Source: a virus. From it: a stretch of 44,066 bases of DNA. The DNA lies in IMG/VR virus record IMGVR_UViG_2162886015_000005, positions 1-44,066 of that record; one strand, given 5' to 3'. Positions 27,829 to 33,994 of the stretch are shown one piece after another. The first letter of the stretch is position 1; each line of letters opens with the position of its first letter. The notes beneath the pieces are model-generated. The model had not been told where the DNA came from. It made no database searches and saw only the letters and a program-made list of their open reading frames with translations. Made by a program: the position numbers and the translations under genes.

Positions 27829-27834
27829 GGAGGC

Positions 27835-28044
27835 ATGAGACTAGGCGAATGGCTGGATTCCAAGGGCGTTAAGCAGGCCGCGTTTGCCCGCCGCATTGGT
27901 TCGACCTCGGCAACCGTGCATCGCATCGTCGCGGGCACTCAAAACATTCCCCTAAGCCTGCAGGATGCCATCATCCGCGAAACGGACGGCGAGGTTACGG
28001 CCAGCGATTTGCATGCCGCATACGCGGAGGCGAGGGAGCAGTGA
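27835..28044 (+). CDS. Cro-like helix-turn-helix regulator
   Basis: 69 aa, divergent from the repressor. MRLGEWLDSKGVKQAAFARR, then IGSTSATVHRIVAGTQ is a helix-turn-helix of the Cro/YdaS type; the rest is a short helix tail. GGAGG lies 6 bases before the ATG. By position it should bind the same TTAC-GTAA operators and favour lytic growth. Confidence 0.8.
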   Translation: MRLGEWLDSKGVKQAAFARRIGSTSATVHRIVAGTQNIPLSLQDAIIRETDGEVTASDLHAAYAEAREQ

Positions 28045-28045
28045 C

Positions 28046-28291
28046 CTACTCCGCTGCCTCGGCCATCGTCGCTTCCCGGCACTTGCCGCACAATCGGCAA
28101 TGGGATTCGAGGAGCTGTACAGATCGCAGCGTATCTCTTCGGTATAGCTCCACCGCTGGCGACTCCAGATGCCCGCGCAGTTTTCGGATCATGCCGCCGA
28201 CGCCTTTGCGCGCGCATTTCTTCTGGCCCATTTGCTCGGCCTGCAATTCGGCCCAAGCCAATAGAACCGGCCTGAAATCCAAGTGTTCCAT
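28046..28291 (-). CDS. Possible minus-strand gene opposite the rightward early transcript
   Basis: 81 aa (MEHLDFRPVLLAWAELQAEQ... CRLCGKCREA) with GGGGAA just before the ATG. The helical character and CxxC pair look more like a protein than the overlapping plus frame. It converges on the Cro-like gene. No promoter is evident. Phage proteins with this HLxFRPVLLAWAEL-like head occur, but I cannot name the family. Confidence 0.5.
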   Translation of the reverse strand: MEHLDFRPVLLAWAELQAEQMGQKKCARKGVGGMIRKLRGHLESPAVELYRRDTLRSVQLLESHCRLCGKCREATMAEAAE

Positions 28292-28385
28292 GTGTTCCCC
28301 GCTCGGCCCCAACTTGGGTAGCGTAGCGGGCATCAAAAGATATTCCCAGCGACATTTCAGTCCCGATTTGAGACAGGGGCATTAG

Positions 28386-28505
28386 ATGAAACCGGGGGCT
28401 GGGGAGCTTTCAATCTCACACATGACCAACGGCCAATACGCCGTGCTGATCGTCATTTGTCTGATCCTGGCTTTTCTGCTGAGCGGAGCTGCTGCTGATG
28501 ATTAG
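28386..28505 (+). CDS. Tiny membrane protein
   Basis: 39 aa; GGGG 7 bases upstream. After a polar head, one membrane helix (YAVLIVICLILAFLLSG) and an acidic end. It partly overlaps an antisense frame at 28453-28638, so only one of the two may be real. Confidence 0.45.
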   Translation: MKPGAGELSISHMTNGQYAVLIVICLILAFLLSGAAADD

Positions 28506-28638
28506 CAACGCGCTCAAGCCATCTCTCAACTGTCTGGGGGTCTTGCCGCGATGAATTGCGCGCCATTTCCCCAAGCCTTTTCATCACCCCACGCTCCGGC
28601 TGGAACCGGGTTTGTGGCTCGTCCTTTTCCGTCTGCAT
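28453..28638 (-). CDS. Possible small minus-strand gene
   Basis: 61 aa (MQTEKDEPQTRFQPERGVMKRLGEMARN...TVERWLERVANHQQQL), hydrophilic and helical, more protein-like than the plus strand here upstream of 28683. The ribosome-binding site is weak. With the frame at 28046-28291 it could make a short minus-strand pair. Confidence 0.4.
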   Translation of the reverse strand: MQTEKDEPQTRFQPERGVMKRLGEMARNSSRQDPQTVERWLERVANHQQQLRSAEKPGSDK

Positions 28639-28682
28639 TTGAATCTAATCCGACTCTGTCCCAACCACTATGCGAGGGACAG

Positions 28683-29009
28683 ATGGTAAATTCTTTCGGG
28701 ATCGTTCCCCAGAAACAGGGACCGGCAAGGCGTGCAGACGGGCGAGATTTGCCCGCGCGGATTCAGGCGGCAACGCGAAACATACCGGCAAAGGTTCTGG
28801 CCAAAGCTGCCAAGTGCAGCGTCAGGACGGCAGAGAACGCCAAGCAGGGGGTTACGACCCTTTCCACAGAATACTTCCTCAACGCCGCCAAGGACATTCC
28901 AGAACTAAAGGCGCTTGCGATGGAAGCGCTGGGGCTTGATCCGGTCAATGCAGACCGTGAGCGCGCGCTAACAATGTTGGTCAACAGCTACATCGTGAGG
29001 GGCAAATGA
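28683..29009 (+). CDS. HTH-like early regulator (CII-position)
   Basis: 108 aa from ATG 28683, preceded by GAGGGACAG. Residues 33-75 (NIPAKVLAKAAKCSVRTAEN, then TTLSTEYFLNAAKDIP) look like a helix-turn-helix. The second helix AKCSVRTAENAKQG could contact DNA. Its place after Cro and before the replication genes is that of lambda cII, so a regulator of the lysis-lysogeny choice is possible. An upstream ATG at 28551 gives a less protein-like head. Confidence 0.6.
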   Translation: MVNSFGIVPQKQGPARRADGRDLPARIQAATRNIPAKVLAKAAKCSVRTAENAKQGVTTLSTEYFLNAAKDIPELKALAMEALGLDPVNADRERALTMLVNSYIVRGK

Positions 29010-29287
29010 CAGCAACCATAGTTCCGATCAAGCGCAACAAACGCTGCGATACATTCGCCCTTGCGTTAGTTCGCGCTGCGGTAGTTGCCGATCTCAGGGC
29101 TGAACTTTCTACCAAGCCTGCGAAGCAGGCGGCTCCTACAGAATCTAAATTCATGACAGCACTGCTGTTCATAACCCGTCTCTACATCGCAACGGGATGG
29201 CTTCTCACAGTCCTTTTGCTTTCGGTTCTGACATTAGCGTTACCGGCTTATTGCGTCGGATATGTATTTGGATTGCTGACGAAATAA
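29006..29287 (+). CDS. Membrane protein with internal repeat insertion
   Basis: 93 aa, ATGA overlap with the previous gene. Soluble head, then residues 37-44 (KPAKQAAP) read in frame from a palindromic repeat, then two hydrophobic stretches (FMTALLFITRLYIATGWLLT; VLLLSVLTLALPAYCVGYVFG). Function unknown. Confidence 0.55.
   Translation: MTATIVPIKRNKRCDTFALALVRAAVVADLRAELSTKPAKQAAPTESKFMTALLFITRLYIATGWLLTVLLLSVLTLALPAYCVGYVFGLLTK
29112..29138. repeat. Palindromic repeat inside a CDS, copy 14
   Basis: CCAA, stem GCCTGC-GAA-GCAGGC, GGCTCCTAC. Perfect stem. Lies in frame between a soluble and a membrane segment. Confidence 0.75.
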
Positions 29288-29330
29288 CAGCGTTCCACGG
29301 CTTAGGGCGTACAGAGTTCGAAGGGCGGGC

Positions 29331-29732
29331 ATGTCATACAGTAAATACTCGGCTAAGCCGACAATCGTTGATGGCATCAGGTTTGCCTCAAAGGCTGAAA
29401 GCCGCCGTTACGGGGAATTGAAAACCCTGGAACGTGCCGGCGTCATATCCCACCTTGAGCTTCAGCCCCGCTTTCCCCTGATCGTCAACGGCACAGTAGT
29501 TTGCACCTATATTGGTGACTTCCGCTATCTGGAAAACGGCAAGTCCGTGACCGAGGATGTTAAGGGCGTAAAGACCGACGCCTACAGCATCAAAAGAAAA
29601 CTGCTCTTTGCCACGCACCCCGGAATCGATCACCGCGAGATTGGCATCCAGAAGAAGCGCGGCGCCAAGGCTGACCGGATAACTACCGAAGTCGCCCAAG
29701 TGTTCCGCGAAGCACAGCGGAGGCGCGCATGA
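29331..29732 (+). CDS. DUF1064 (PD-(D/E)XK nuclease-like) protein
   Basis: 133 aa. The family pattern is clear: MSYSKYSAKPTIVDGIRFAS, then KAESRRYGELKTLERAGVIS, LELQPRFPLIVNG, YIGDFRYLENG, VTEDVKGVKTDAYSIKRKLL. The order E...Y-x-x-DF-x-Y...V-x-DVKG-x-x-T matches a PD-(D/E)XK nuclease core as assigned to DUF1064 phage proteins. Likely acts in DNA recombination or junction processing. Confidence 0.8.
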   Translation: MSYSKYSAKPTIVDGIRFASKAESRRYGELKTLERAGVISHLELQPRFPLIVNGTVVCTYIGDFRYLENGKSVTEDVKGVKTDAYSIKRKLLFATHPGIDHREIGIQKKRGAKADRITTEVAQVFREAQRRRA

Positions 29733-30088
29733 AACCCAGACCCCAAGATATCATCAGCGCCGTGAGCGTCGTCTTTGAGATCAAGCGGGAGGATCTGCTC
29801 AACGCCACTAGGGGCCAATTCCGCATCGCCTATGCCCGCCAGGCTGCCATGACCCTATGCCGCGAGCTTACAGACTGGAGCTTGCCCAGGATCGGCAACC
29901 AATTCGGGCGGGACCACACAACAGTCCTCCATGCCGTCAAGAGGACAATGGAACGGGCGGCCGGTAGCCCATCGCTGAGAGACGATCTGGAACGCTGTCG
30001 CGGGCTCGCAGCCGTCGCGGTGGCGAACAGGGAACGTAACCTCGCTGAGATCATCGGCCGCCCACTCGTCATGGAGGCGGCTGAATAG
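29729..30088 (+). CDS. DnaA domain IV-like DNA-binding protein
   Basis: 119 aa, overlapping the previous gene by 4 bases. IISAVSVVFEIKREDLLNAT, then IAYARQAAMTLCRELTDWSL, then GNQFGRDHTTVLHAVKR is the C-terminal DNA-binding domain of DnaA, including the signature helix. The ATPase domain is absent. It sits directly before the iteron-bearing initiator gene, so it may bind DnaA-box-like sites at the phage origin or divert host initiation. Confidence 0.85.
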   Translation: MKPRPQDIISAVSVVFEIKREDLLNATRGQFRIAYARQAAMTLCRELTDWSLPRIGNQFGRDHTTVLHAVKRTMERAAGSPSLRDDLERCRGLAAVAVANRERNLAEIIGRPLVMEAAE

Positions 30089-31027
30089 ATGGCTAGAGAC
30101 TTCGGCCGCGTCCATACCGCCTTCTGGAACGATCCTGTCATTCGTGGCCTGAATGACCGTGGCAAGCTGTTAGCCAATTACCTGCTGACTGGACCCCATT
30201 CGAACACCATAGGCGGCTATCTGCTGCCCGATGCCTATGTGGCCGATGACCTTGGCTGGAGTCTGGCGACCGTCCGTGAGGTTATGGGCGAGCTCATCAA
30301 GGCTAACTTCTGTGTCCGCTGCGCCGATGGCCGGCACATCATTATCTGTAAGTTCTTGAAATGGAATCCAATTGAGAACCCAAACGTGGGGAAGGCGGCC
30401 CTGCGCCAGCTTGACCATCTCCCCGTTGATCCTGCGGTTGAACATATCCTGAACGGCTTGGAGCAATACGAGAAACAGTTTCCGAACGGTTTCGGAACGG
30501 TTTTCGAACGGTTTCGAAACACTAAGCCTAAGCCTAATCCCGAGACTAATCCCGAACCTAAGCACGATATGGCAAGGTCCGCTGACGCGGACGAAACCGC
30601 CGCTGCCATCATTGCCTACAACCGCATCGCAACCGAGCTCGAGTGGCCGCAGGCAGTTCGCATCACGCGGGGCAGGATTTCCAAACTCAAGGAACGATTG
30701 CGCGAGGCTGGCGGCATCGAGGGCTGGGACGCAGCAATGGTCCGAGCTCGAGCGTCGCCGTTCCTACGGGGCGACACCGGGCGCGGCAAAGGCCACGAGA
30801 AATGGGTGCCCGACATAGATTTTTTCTTGCAGGAATCGACATTTACGAAACTGATGGAAGGCAAATATGACGATAGACCAGACGCCGCAGGAAGCCGGGG
30901 CAAAAACGATAACTTCCTCGCTGGAGTTCTTGCCGCAGTCCGAGAGGCAGGCGCCGAGGGAGCCGGGCAGGAACGAACAGATTGGGACGATGCTGGTCCG
31001 CCTCGCATCGCACTATCACCGCCCTGA
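30089..31027 (+). CDS. Phage replication initiator (O-like) with winged-helix head
   Basis: 312 aa, ATG one base after the previous stop. Residues 1-100 form a winged-helix DNA-binding domain as in phage O-like initiators (VHTAFWNDPVIRGLNDRGKL; GWSLATVREVMGELIKANFC). A low-complexity linker at about 130-160 (FPNGFGTVFERFRNTKPKPN and on) is encoded by DNA repeats. Residues 170-260 hold AIIAYNRIATELEWPQAVRI and RISKLKERL, often found in these initiators. Origin repeats inside the initiator gene are as in lambda O. Confidence 0.75.
   Translation: MARDFGRVHTAFWNDPVIRGLNDRGKLLANYLLTGPHSNTIGGYLLPDAYVADDLGWSLATVREVMGELIKANFCVRCADGRHIIICKFLKWNPIENPNVGKAALRQLDHLPVDPAVEHILNGLEQYEKQFPNGFGTVFERFRNTKPKPNPETNPEPKHDMARSADADETAAAIIAYNRIATELEWPQAVRITRGRISKLKERLREAGGIEGWDAAMVRARASPFLRGDTGRGKGHEKWVPDIDFFLQESTFTKLMEGKYDDRPDAAGSRGKNDNFLAGVLAAVREAGAEGAGQERTDWDDAGPPRIALSPP
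30480..30572. repeat. Iteron array, probable replication origin
   Basis: First set, 30480-30520: CGAACGGTTT repeated three times with small changes (CCGAACGGTTT, CGGAACGGTTTT, CGAACGGTTT), then CGAAAC. Second set, 30521-30572: CTAAGC twice, CTAATCCCGA twice, CCTAAGC. Both lie in the linker-coding part of the initiator gene. Confidence 0.7.
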
Positions 31028-31385
31028 CTTCGGCCCAGCCCAGGTCAAATACATGGTTTTGGATTTCATCGAGGATCTTGCCGATTACACCTTGGCCGAG
31101 ATCGAAACGGCTATACGCGAGTATCGCCGCGATACCGAAAACCGTTTCTTTCCCCGCACGGCCGACATTTTGGAGATTTGCCACGAAAACCGGAAGCACC
31201 GCGCGCATGTCCTTGGCTGCGATCATGTTTCGCGCGAGCCTGAGTTTGGTGAGAGCCGGCCGATCCGTTGGTGGTCTCAGCGCCGCTCGTTCTGGAAGCC
31301 GCATTGGCGTGAGGCTGAAGTGCCGGCTGGCGAGAAATGCCGAGACGCCATCAGCAATGATTTTCGGGAGCCCGTCCGCGCATGA
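30867..31385 (+). CDS. Replication-region hypothetical protein
   Basis: 172 aa from ATG 30867, with GGAAGG 5 bases upstream; it overlaps the initiator by 161 bases in another frame. An ATG at 30990 would reduce the overlap. The core (EQIGTMLVRLASHYHRPDFG; KYMVLDFIEDLADYTLAEIE; FFPRTADILEICHENRK) is helical and resembles the replicase-loader partner that follows O-like genes in related phages. No Walker motif. Function uncertain. Confidence 0.6.
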   Translation: MTIDQTPQEAGAKTITSSLEFLPQSERQAPREPGRNEQIGTMLVRLASHYHRPDFGPAQVKYMVLDFIEDLADYTLAEIETAIREYRRDTENRFFPRTADILEICHENRKHRAHVLGCDHVSREPEFGESRPIRWWSQRRSFWKPHWREAEVPAGEKCRDAISNDFREPVRA

Positions 31386-31576
31386 TCTTCTCCTCCACAC
31401 CTCCTGATGTAGCACATGCAAGGATTAGAGCTTGGCAACGGACGAGAGAACTTAAATTCACTAGAGCCCTAACGGATTTAATAGCCGCCCACGAAAGACG
31501 TGGGCTTGAGAAGAAAAGGCTTGTGAGGGTGATTGAGGTAACAGCCAAGGCGCTGGAAAAATTGGGGGGCGCGTGA
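31382..31576 (+). CDS. Helical hypothetical protein
   Basis: 64 aa, ATGA overlap. Two basic helices (ARIRAWQRTRELKFTRALTD; RRGLEKKRLVRVIEVTAKAL). Function unknown. Confidence 0.6.
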   Translation: MIFSSTPPDVAHARIRAWQRTRELKFTRALTDLIAAHERRGLEKKRLVRVIEVTAKALEKLGGA

Positions 31577-31905
31577 TGGATATGGTTGTGCACGTTGCCA
31601 CGGCGATCAAGGATGCACTCGGCAAGGCGATGAACGCCAAGCCTCTGTTGGGAGATGCCTCATCGGGCGACTGGTACACCGAGGGCGAGGCTGGGAGCAT
31701 CAATCTTGAGGATGTTTCCCGTACTGCCATTGCAGCCATGCGCGAGCCTACTGAGGCGATGCTGGAGCGCAGGCGCTCGGTGGATAACGACGAGTATATT
31801 GGGGTGGACGAGCGATGCGCCCGTGAGTTGTGGGCAGGCATGATCGATGCTGCCTTAGTGGATTATCTTACTTCAAGCGACGCGAAGCGGAGCGGCTCCC
31901 CATGA
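31576..31905 (+). CDS. Hypothetical protein with repeat-derived C-terminus
   Basis: 109 aa from ATG 31576 (TGATG overlap; GTG 31573 is possible). Contains AIAAMREPTEAMLE and ELWAGMIDAALVDYL, a motif pair common in small alphaproteobacterial phage proteins. The last residues (TSSDAKRSGSP) are read from a palindromic repeat. The same ending occurs in the membrane protein at 23505-23756. Function unknown. Confidence 0.6.
   Translation: MDMVVHVATAIKDALGKAMNAKPLLGDASSGDWYTEGEAGSINLEDVSRTAIAAMREPTEAMLERRRSVDNDEYIGVDERCARELWAGMIDAALVDYLTSSDAKRSGSP
31871..31899. repeat. Palindromic repeat, copy 15 (before the start at 31902)
   Basis: CTTCAAG through GGAGCGGCTCC, 29 bases identical to the inverse copy at 23508-23536. 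Again it ends one CDS and places GGAGCGG just before the next ATG. Confidence 0.85.
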
Positions 31906-32450
31906 AACCATCCCCCCAGACCACAGATGAGGTTATAGGGCCTGCCATCATCACGTCAGACCATGTTCAGGACCGGACGCTGCATACACGGGCAGGGTCA
32001 AAGACCGGCTGGTCCCGCCTTACGGTATTCGAGCAAGCCCACCGTAACGGCAAGCTCATTTGCAAGGACAGGGCAAACAAATCAGCCGAGGCTTTCAAGG
32101 AGGAGGTGGGCAAGGCCCTGGACCGCTTCATGGCCGGCAAGCGCTTTATGGAGCTATGGCTAATTTCCCAGGCCAGCATAGGCGGGAGCATGGATTTCAG
32201 CCGGGTTCGGTGCGCTGGATCTGGCGTTCCGTTCTCAGATACCCAATTCGACGCCAAGACGCTGCTCAGGGCTATCGAAGCCAACTTGGGTACGAATGAC
32301 TGGATGATCTGTAGGAGGGTTCTGGGCGAGAACTGCGGCATCGCTGAGACGGTTACAGAGATCAGCCCATCCTACCGCGCCACGACGCTTGCACGCTTCA
32401 GGGAGTCGTTAGACGCGCTCTGTGAGGCTTTCAACAAGGTTCGTCGTTAG
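31902..32450 (+). CDS. Hypothetical protein, possible regulator
   Basis: 182 aa from ATG 31902 (ATGA overlap), ribosome-binding site inside a palindromic repeat. The centre (SRLTVFEQAHRNGKLICKDR) and the C-terminal helices (DWMICRRVLGENCGIAETV; TTLARFRESLDALCEAFNKV) recall DNA-binding phage proteins that end in a sigma-like helix pair. Its place just before the late-gene leader RNA would suit a late regulator. No family is claimed. Confidence 0.55.
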   Translation: MKPSPQTTDEVIGPAIITSDHVQDRTLHTRAGSKTGWSRLTVFEQAHRNGKLICKDRANKSAEAFKEEVGKALDRFMAGKRFMELWLISQASIGGSMDFSRVRCAGSGVPFSDTQFDAKTLLRAIEANLGTNDWMICRRVLGENCGIAETVTEISPSYRATTLARFRESLDALCEAFNKVRR

Positions 32451-32461
32451 GAGCATTTCCC

Positions 32462-32689
32462 GTGGAACAATCCATCCAAGATATTGCCGCGCCAGAAGAA
32501 ACGAACGATGCGCCCCGCGTTTTACATTGCTCAAAATGCTGGGGACCGCGTGACACAGTTGGGCGTTACTGTCGCTCATGTCGCGCTGCTTACATGCGCC
32601 TCGAATACCGGCCGCGTGTAAAACAATCTTTGCTTGAGCTAAGAAACTGGGTTGAAACGAAATTAATTTCGTGCAACACAAACAGGTAA
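32462..32689 (+). CDS. Zinc-ribbon small protein
   Basis: 75 aa, GTG start with GGAG 9 bases upstream. HCSKCWGPRDTVGRYCRSC forms one zinc ribbon at residues 22-40, then a basic helix. Its C-terminal codons contain a 14-bp palindrome (32658-32671). Probably nucleic-acid-binding. Confidence 0.65.
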   Translation: MEQSIQDIAAPEETNDAPRVLHCSKCWGPRDTVGRYCRSCRAAYMRLEYRPRVKQSLLELRNWVETKLISCNTNR

Positions 32690-32704
32690 TGAGCGCAATT
32701 GCGC
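32658..32704. promoter_or_regulatory. Two perfect palindromes upstream of the structured RNA
   Basis: CGAAATTAATTTCG (32658-32671) and GCGCAATTGCGC (32693-32704). They may be binding sites for the regulators encoded on either side. No clear -35/-10 pair could be fixed. Confidence 0.4.
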
Positions 32705-32719
32705 CATAAGATTTCGTAG

Positions 32720-32848
32720 TATGGAAGGTAGCGCCTTCCCGCAGACCGCCAGCGTCAGACGGTGACAGGCGGGGAAAGTCCCGCACAGATTGCTCCCGCC
32801 GTGGGCGGGGAGCCAGCAAAGGGTCCAGTTTAATCGCTGGGCCTTTTG
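32720..32848 (+). ncRNA. Structured non-coding RNA / late leader
   Basis: No gene lies in 32690-32901. The segment folds into successive hairpins: GGAAGG-CCTTCC (32722-32738), CCGCC-GGCGG, GCGGG-CCCGC (loop GAAAGT), CTCCCGCC-GGCGGGGAG, then a terminator. It may be a regulatory RNA or the leader of the late operon, stopped at the terminator unless antitermination occurs. It matches no RNA family I recognise. Confidence 0.6.
32818..32847 (+). terminator. Rho-independent terminator ending the structured RNA
   Basis: 11-bp stem AAAGGGTCCAG with CTGGGCCTTTT (two wobbles), loop TTTAATCG, T-run at its end. Confidence 0.75.
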
Positions 32849-32856
32849 CATTTCTA

Positions 32857-32882
32857 CCAAGGCCGCTTGCGGCCGGCTCCTC
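32857..32882. repeat. Palindromic repeat, copy 16
   Basis: CCAA, stem GGCCGC-TT-GCGGCC, GGCTCCTCC, ten bases after the terminator T-run and 20 bases before the next ATG. Confidence 0.75.
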
Positions 32883-32901
32883 CTAAACCCTTGGTCCTTA
32901 A

Positions 32902-33081
32902 ATGAAAGAAACCCGTACAGGTTCTAACAGACCTGTGCATTACCACAGCCCATTACCAATACGCCTCCAAACCCAAGTGCTGTTGCGCGACTGGGATGAA
33001 ATCGAGAAGGCGGAAGATCAAGCATCAGACTGGATTCGCAGGGGCCACAGTTACACCGTTGATATACCGAGGGAAACATGA
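32902..33081 (+). CDS. Small hypothetical protein
   Basis: 59 aa (MKETRTGSNRPVHYHSPLPI...QVLLRDWDEIEKAEDQASDW...). Helical acidic C-terminal half. Its stop overlaps the start of the winged-helix gene (ATGA), so the pair are co-translated. No family. Confidence 0.55.
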   Translation: MKETRTGSNRPVHYHSPLPIRLQTQVLLRDWDEIEKAEDQASDWIRRGHSYTVDIPRET

Positions 33082-33509
33082 ACGCATTCAGAGAGGTCCA
33101 ATCTCTCTTGGACCAGATCCGAACCGCAGCCAACAACCCGACGATTGAGCGGGCCAGCGACCAAATAGAGGTTCTGTGCAGGGCGCAATTCGCCCCGACC
33201 GAGGATTTCCTGCCTCACGTTCATTTCACCCGGGCAGAGCGCAGCATTCTAAACCTCCTCAGAGCCAAGATGGGCAAGACGGTCAGCAAGGATGCGTTAT
33301 TGGACGCTTATGGCTGGGCATCAGTGAATAGCCCGCATCCTGCGACATTGGGCGTCCTCATTTGCAGGATCAGGGCAACACTCAAGCGCTCCAAAGCGCC
33401 CTTCCACATCATCACTGAGCAGGGCCTTGGTTTCAGGCTTGTTGAGGGCGCGCAAGCCGATTCCAGCAGGCACCTTTGCAGCAAAACAAAATACATGATG
33501 GCAGCCTAA
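33078..33509 (+). CDS. Winged-helix (OmpR/PhoB-type) transcription regulator
   Basis: 143 aa. Residues 50-120 read FTRAERSILNLLRAKMGKTV, then SKDALLDAYG, then LICRIRATLKRSKAPFHIIT and EQGLGFRL. This is the C-terminal winged-helix of response regulators (Trans_reg_C), with the recognition helix near LGVLICRIRATL. There is no receiver domain. It sits between the early-late boundary RNA and the terminase, so it probably activates late genes. Confidence 0.8.
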   Translation: MNAFREVQSLLDQIRTAANNPTIERASDQIEVLCRAQFAPTEDFLPHVHFTRAERSILNLLRAKMGKTVSKDALLDAYGWASVNSPHPATLGVLICRIRATLKRSKAPFHIITEQGLGFRLVEGAQADSSRHLCSKTKYMMAA

Positions 33510-33646
33510 TGCCCCTCATCAAAAGCCCCTCCAAAGCAGCAGTTCCCAAGAACATCCTGACCGAGATAGCGGCAAAGAAACCCCAGAAGCAGGCGGTGGC
33601 AATTGCTCTTGCGACTCAGGACCGCGCCAAGAAAAAGCGCAAATAA
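33509..33646 (+). CDS. Small basic protein before terminase
   Basis: 45 aa (MPLIKSPSKAAVPKNILTEIA, then KPQKQAVAIALATQDRAKKK). TAATG overlap. This short Lys-rich protein with a KPQKQAVAIA centre is very common next to phage terminase genes. Its role is unknown. Confidence 0.75.
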   Translation: MPLIKSPSKAAVPKNILTEIAAKKPQKQAVAIALATQDRAKKKRK

Positions 33647-33670
33647 ATCAATGACTCACAAAATAAAATA

Positions 33671-33994
33671 ATGGCTGGAAATCTAACCCATCCAGGCAGG
33701 CCAAAGGGCTCGCCCAACAAGATGGGCAGACAACTCAAGGAAATGATCCTCAACGCCTTAGAGCGTGCCGGTGGCGAGGATTACCTGATGGCTCAGGCCC
33801 ATGAGAACCCCAAGACATTCCTCCTGCTGTTGGGCCGCGTATTGCCCCTGCAGGTAACGGGAGATGCCGAAAATCCGATCCAACAGGTGATCCGCTGGGC
33901 GACGAACGAGCTGGAGGCGACACAGGACCCGTCCAGGAAATTGTTATCCCCTATGCCCCAAGAGACATCTGGCGGCCCTTCCACAATTCAGTAA
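33671..33994 (+). CDS. terS: Small terminase subunit-like protein
   Basis: 107 aa. GRPKGSPNKMGRQLKEMILNAL starts an HTH-like basic region, then LMAQAHENPKTFLLLLGRVLPLQVTGD. This matches small DNA-recognition terminase subunits (GRPKGSPNK family). Its last 100 bases overlap the open frame of the large subunit in another frame. Confidence 0.75.
   Translation: MAGNLTHPGRPKGSPNKMGRQLKEMILNALERAGGEDYLMAQAHENPKTFLLLLGRVLPLQVTGDAENPIQQVIRWATNELEATQDPSRKLLSPMPQETSGGPSTIQ

Noticed and set aside
32720-32848. RNase P RNA or tmRNA fragment (GGGGAAAGTCC resembles an RNase P segment)
   Set aside because: The segment is too short, and the rest of the conserved RNase P core and any tRNA-like end are missing.
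14243-32882. CRISPR array
   Set aside because: The repeats are dispersed over 18 kb in both orientations, vary in sequence and have genes rather than spacers between them.
33805-33994. Classic -1 ribosomal frameshift from small to large terminase
   Set aside because: The frames have the right relation, but no X-XXY-YYZ heptamer in phase was found; kept only as one of several explanations.
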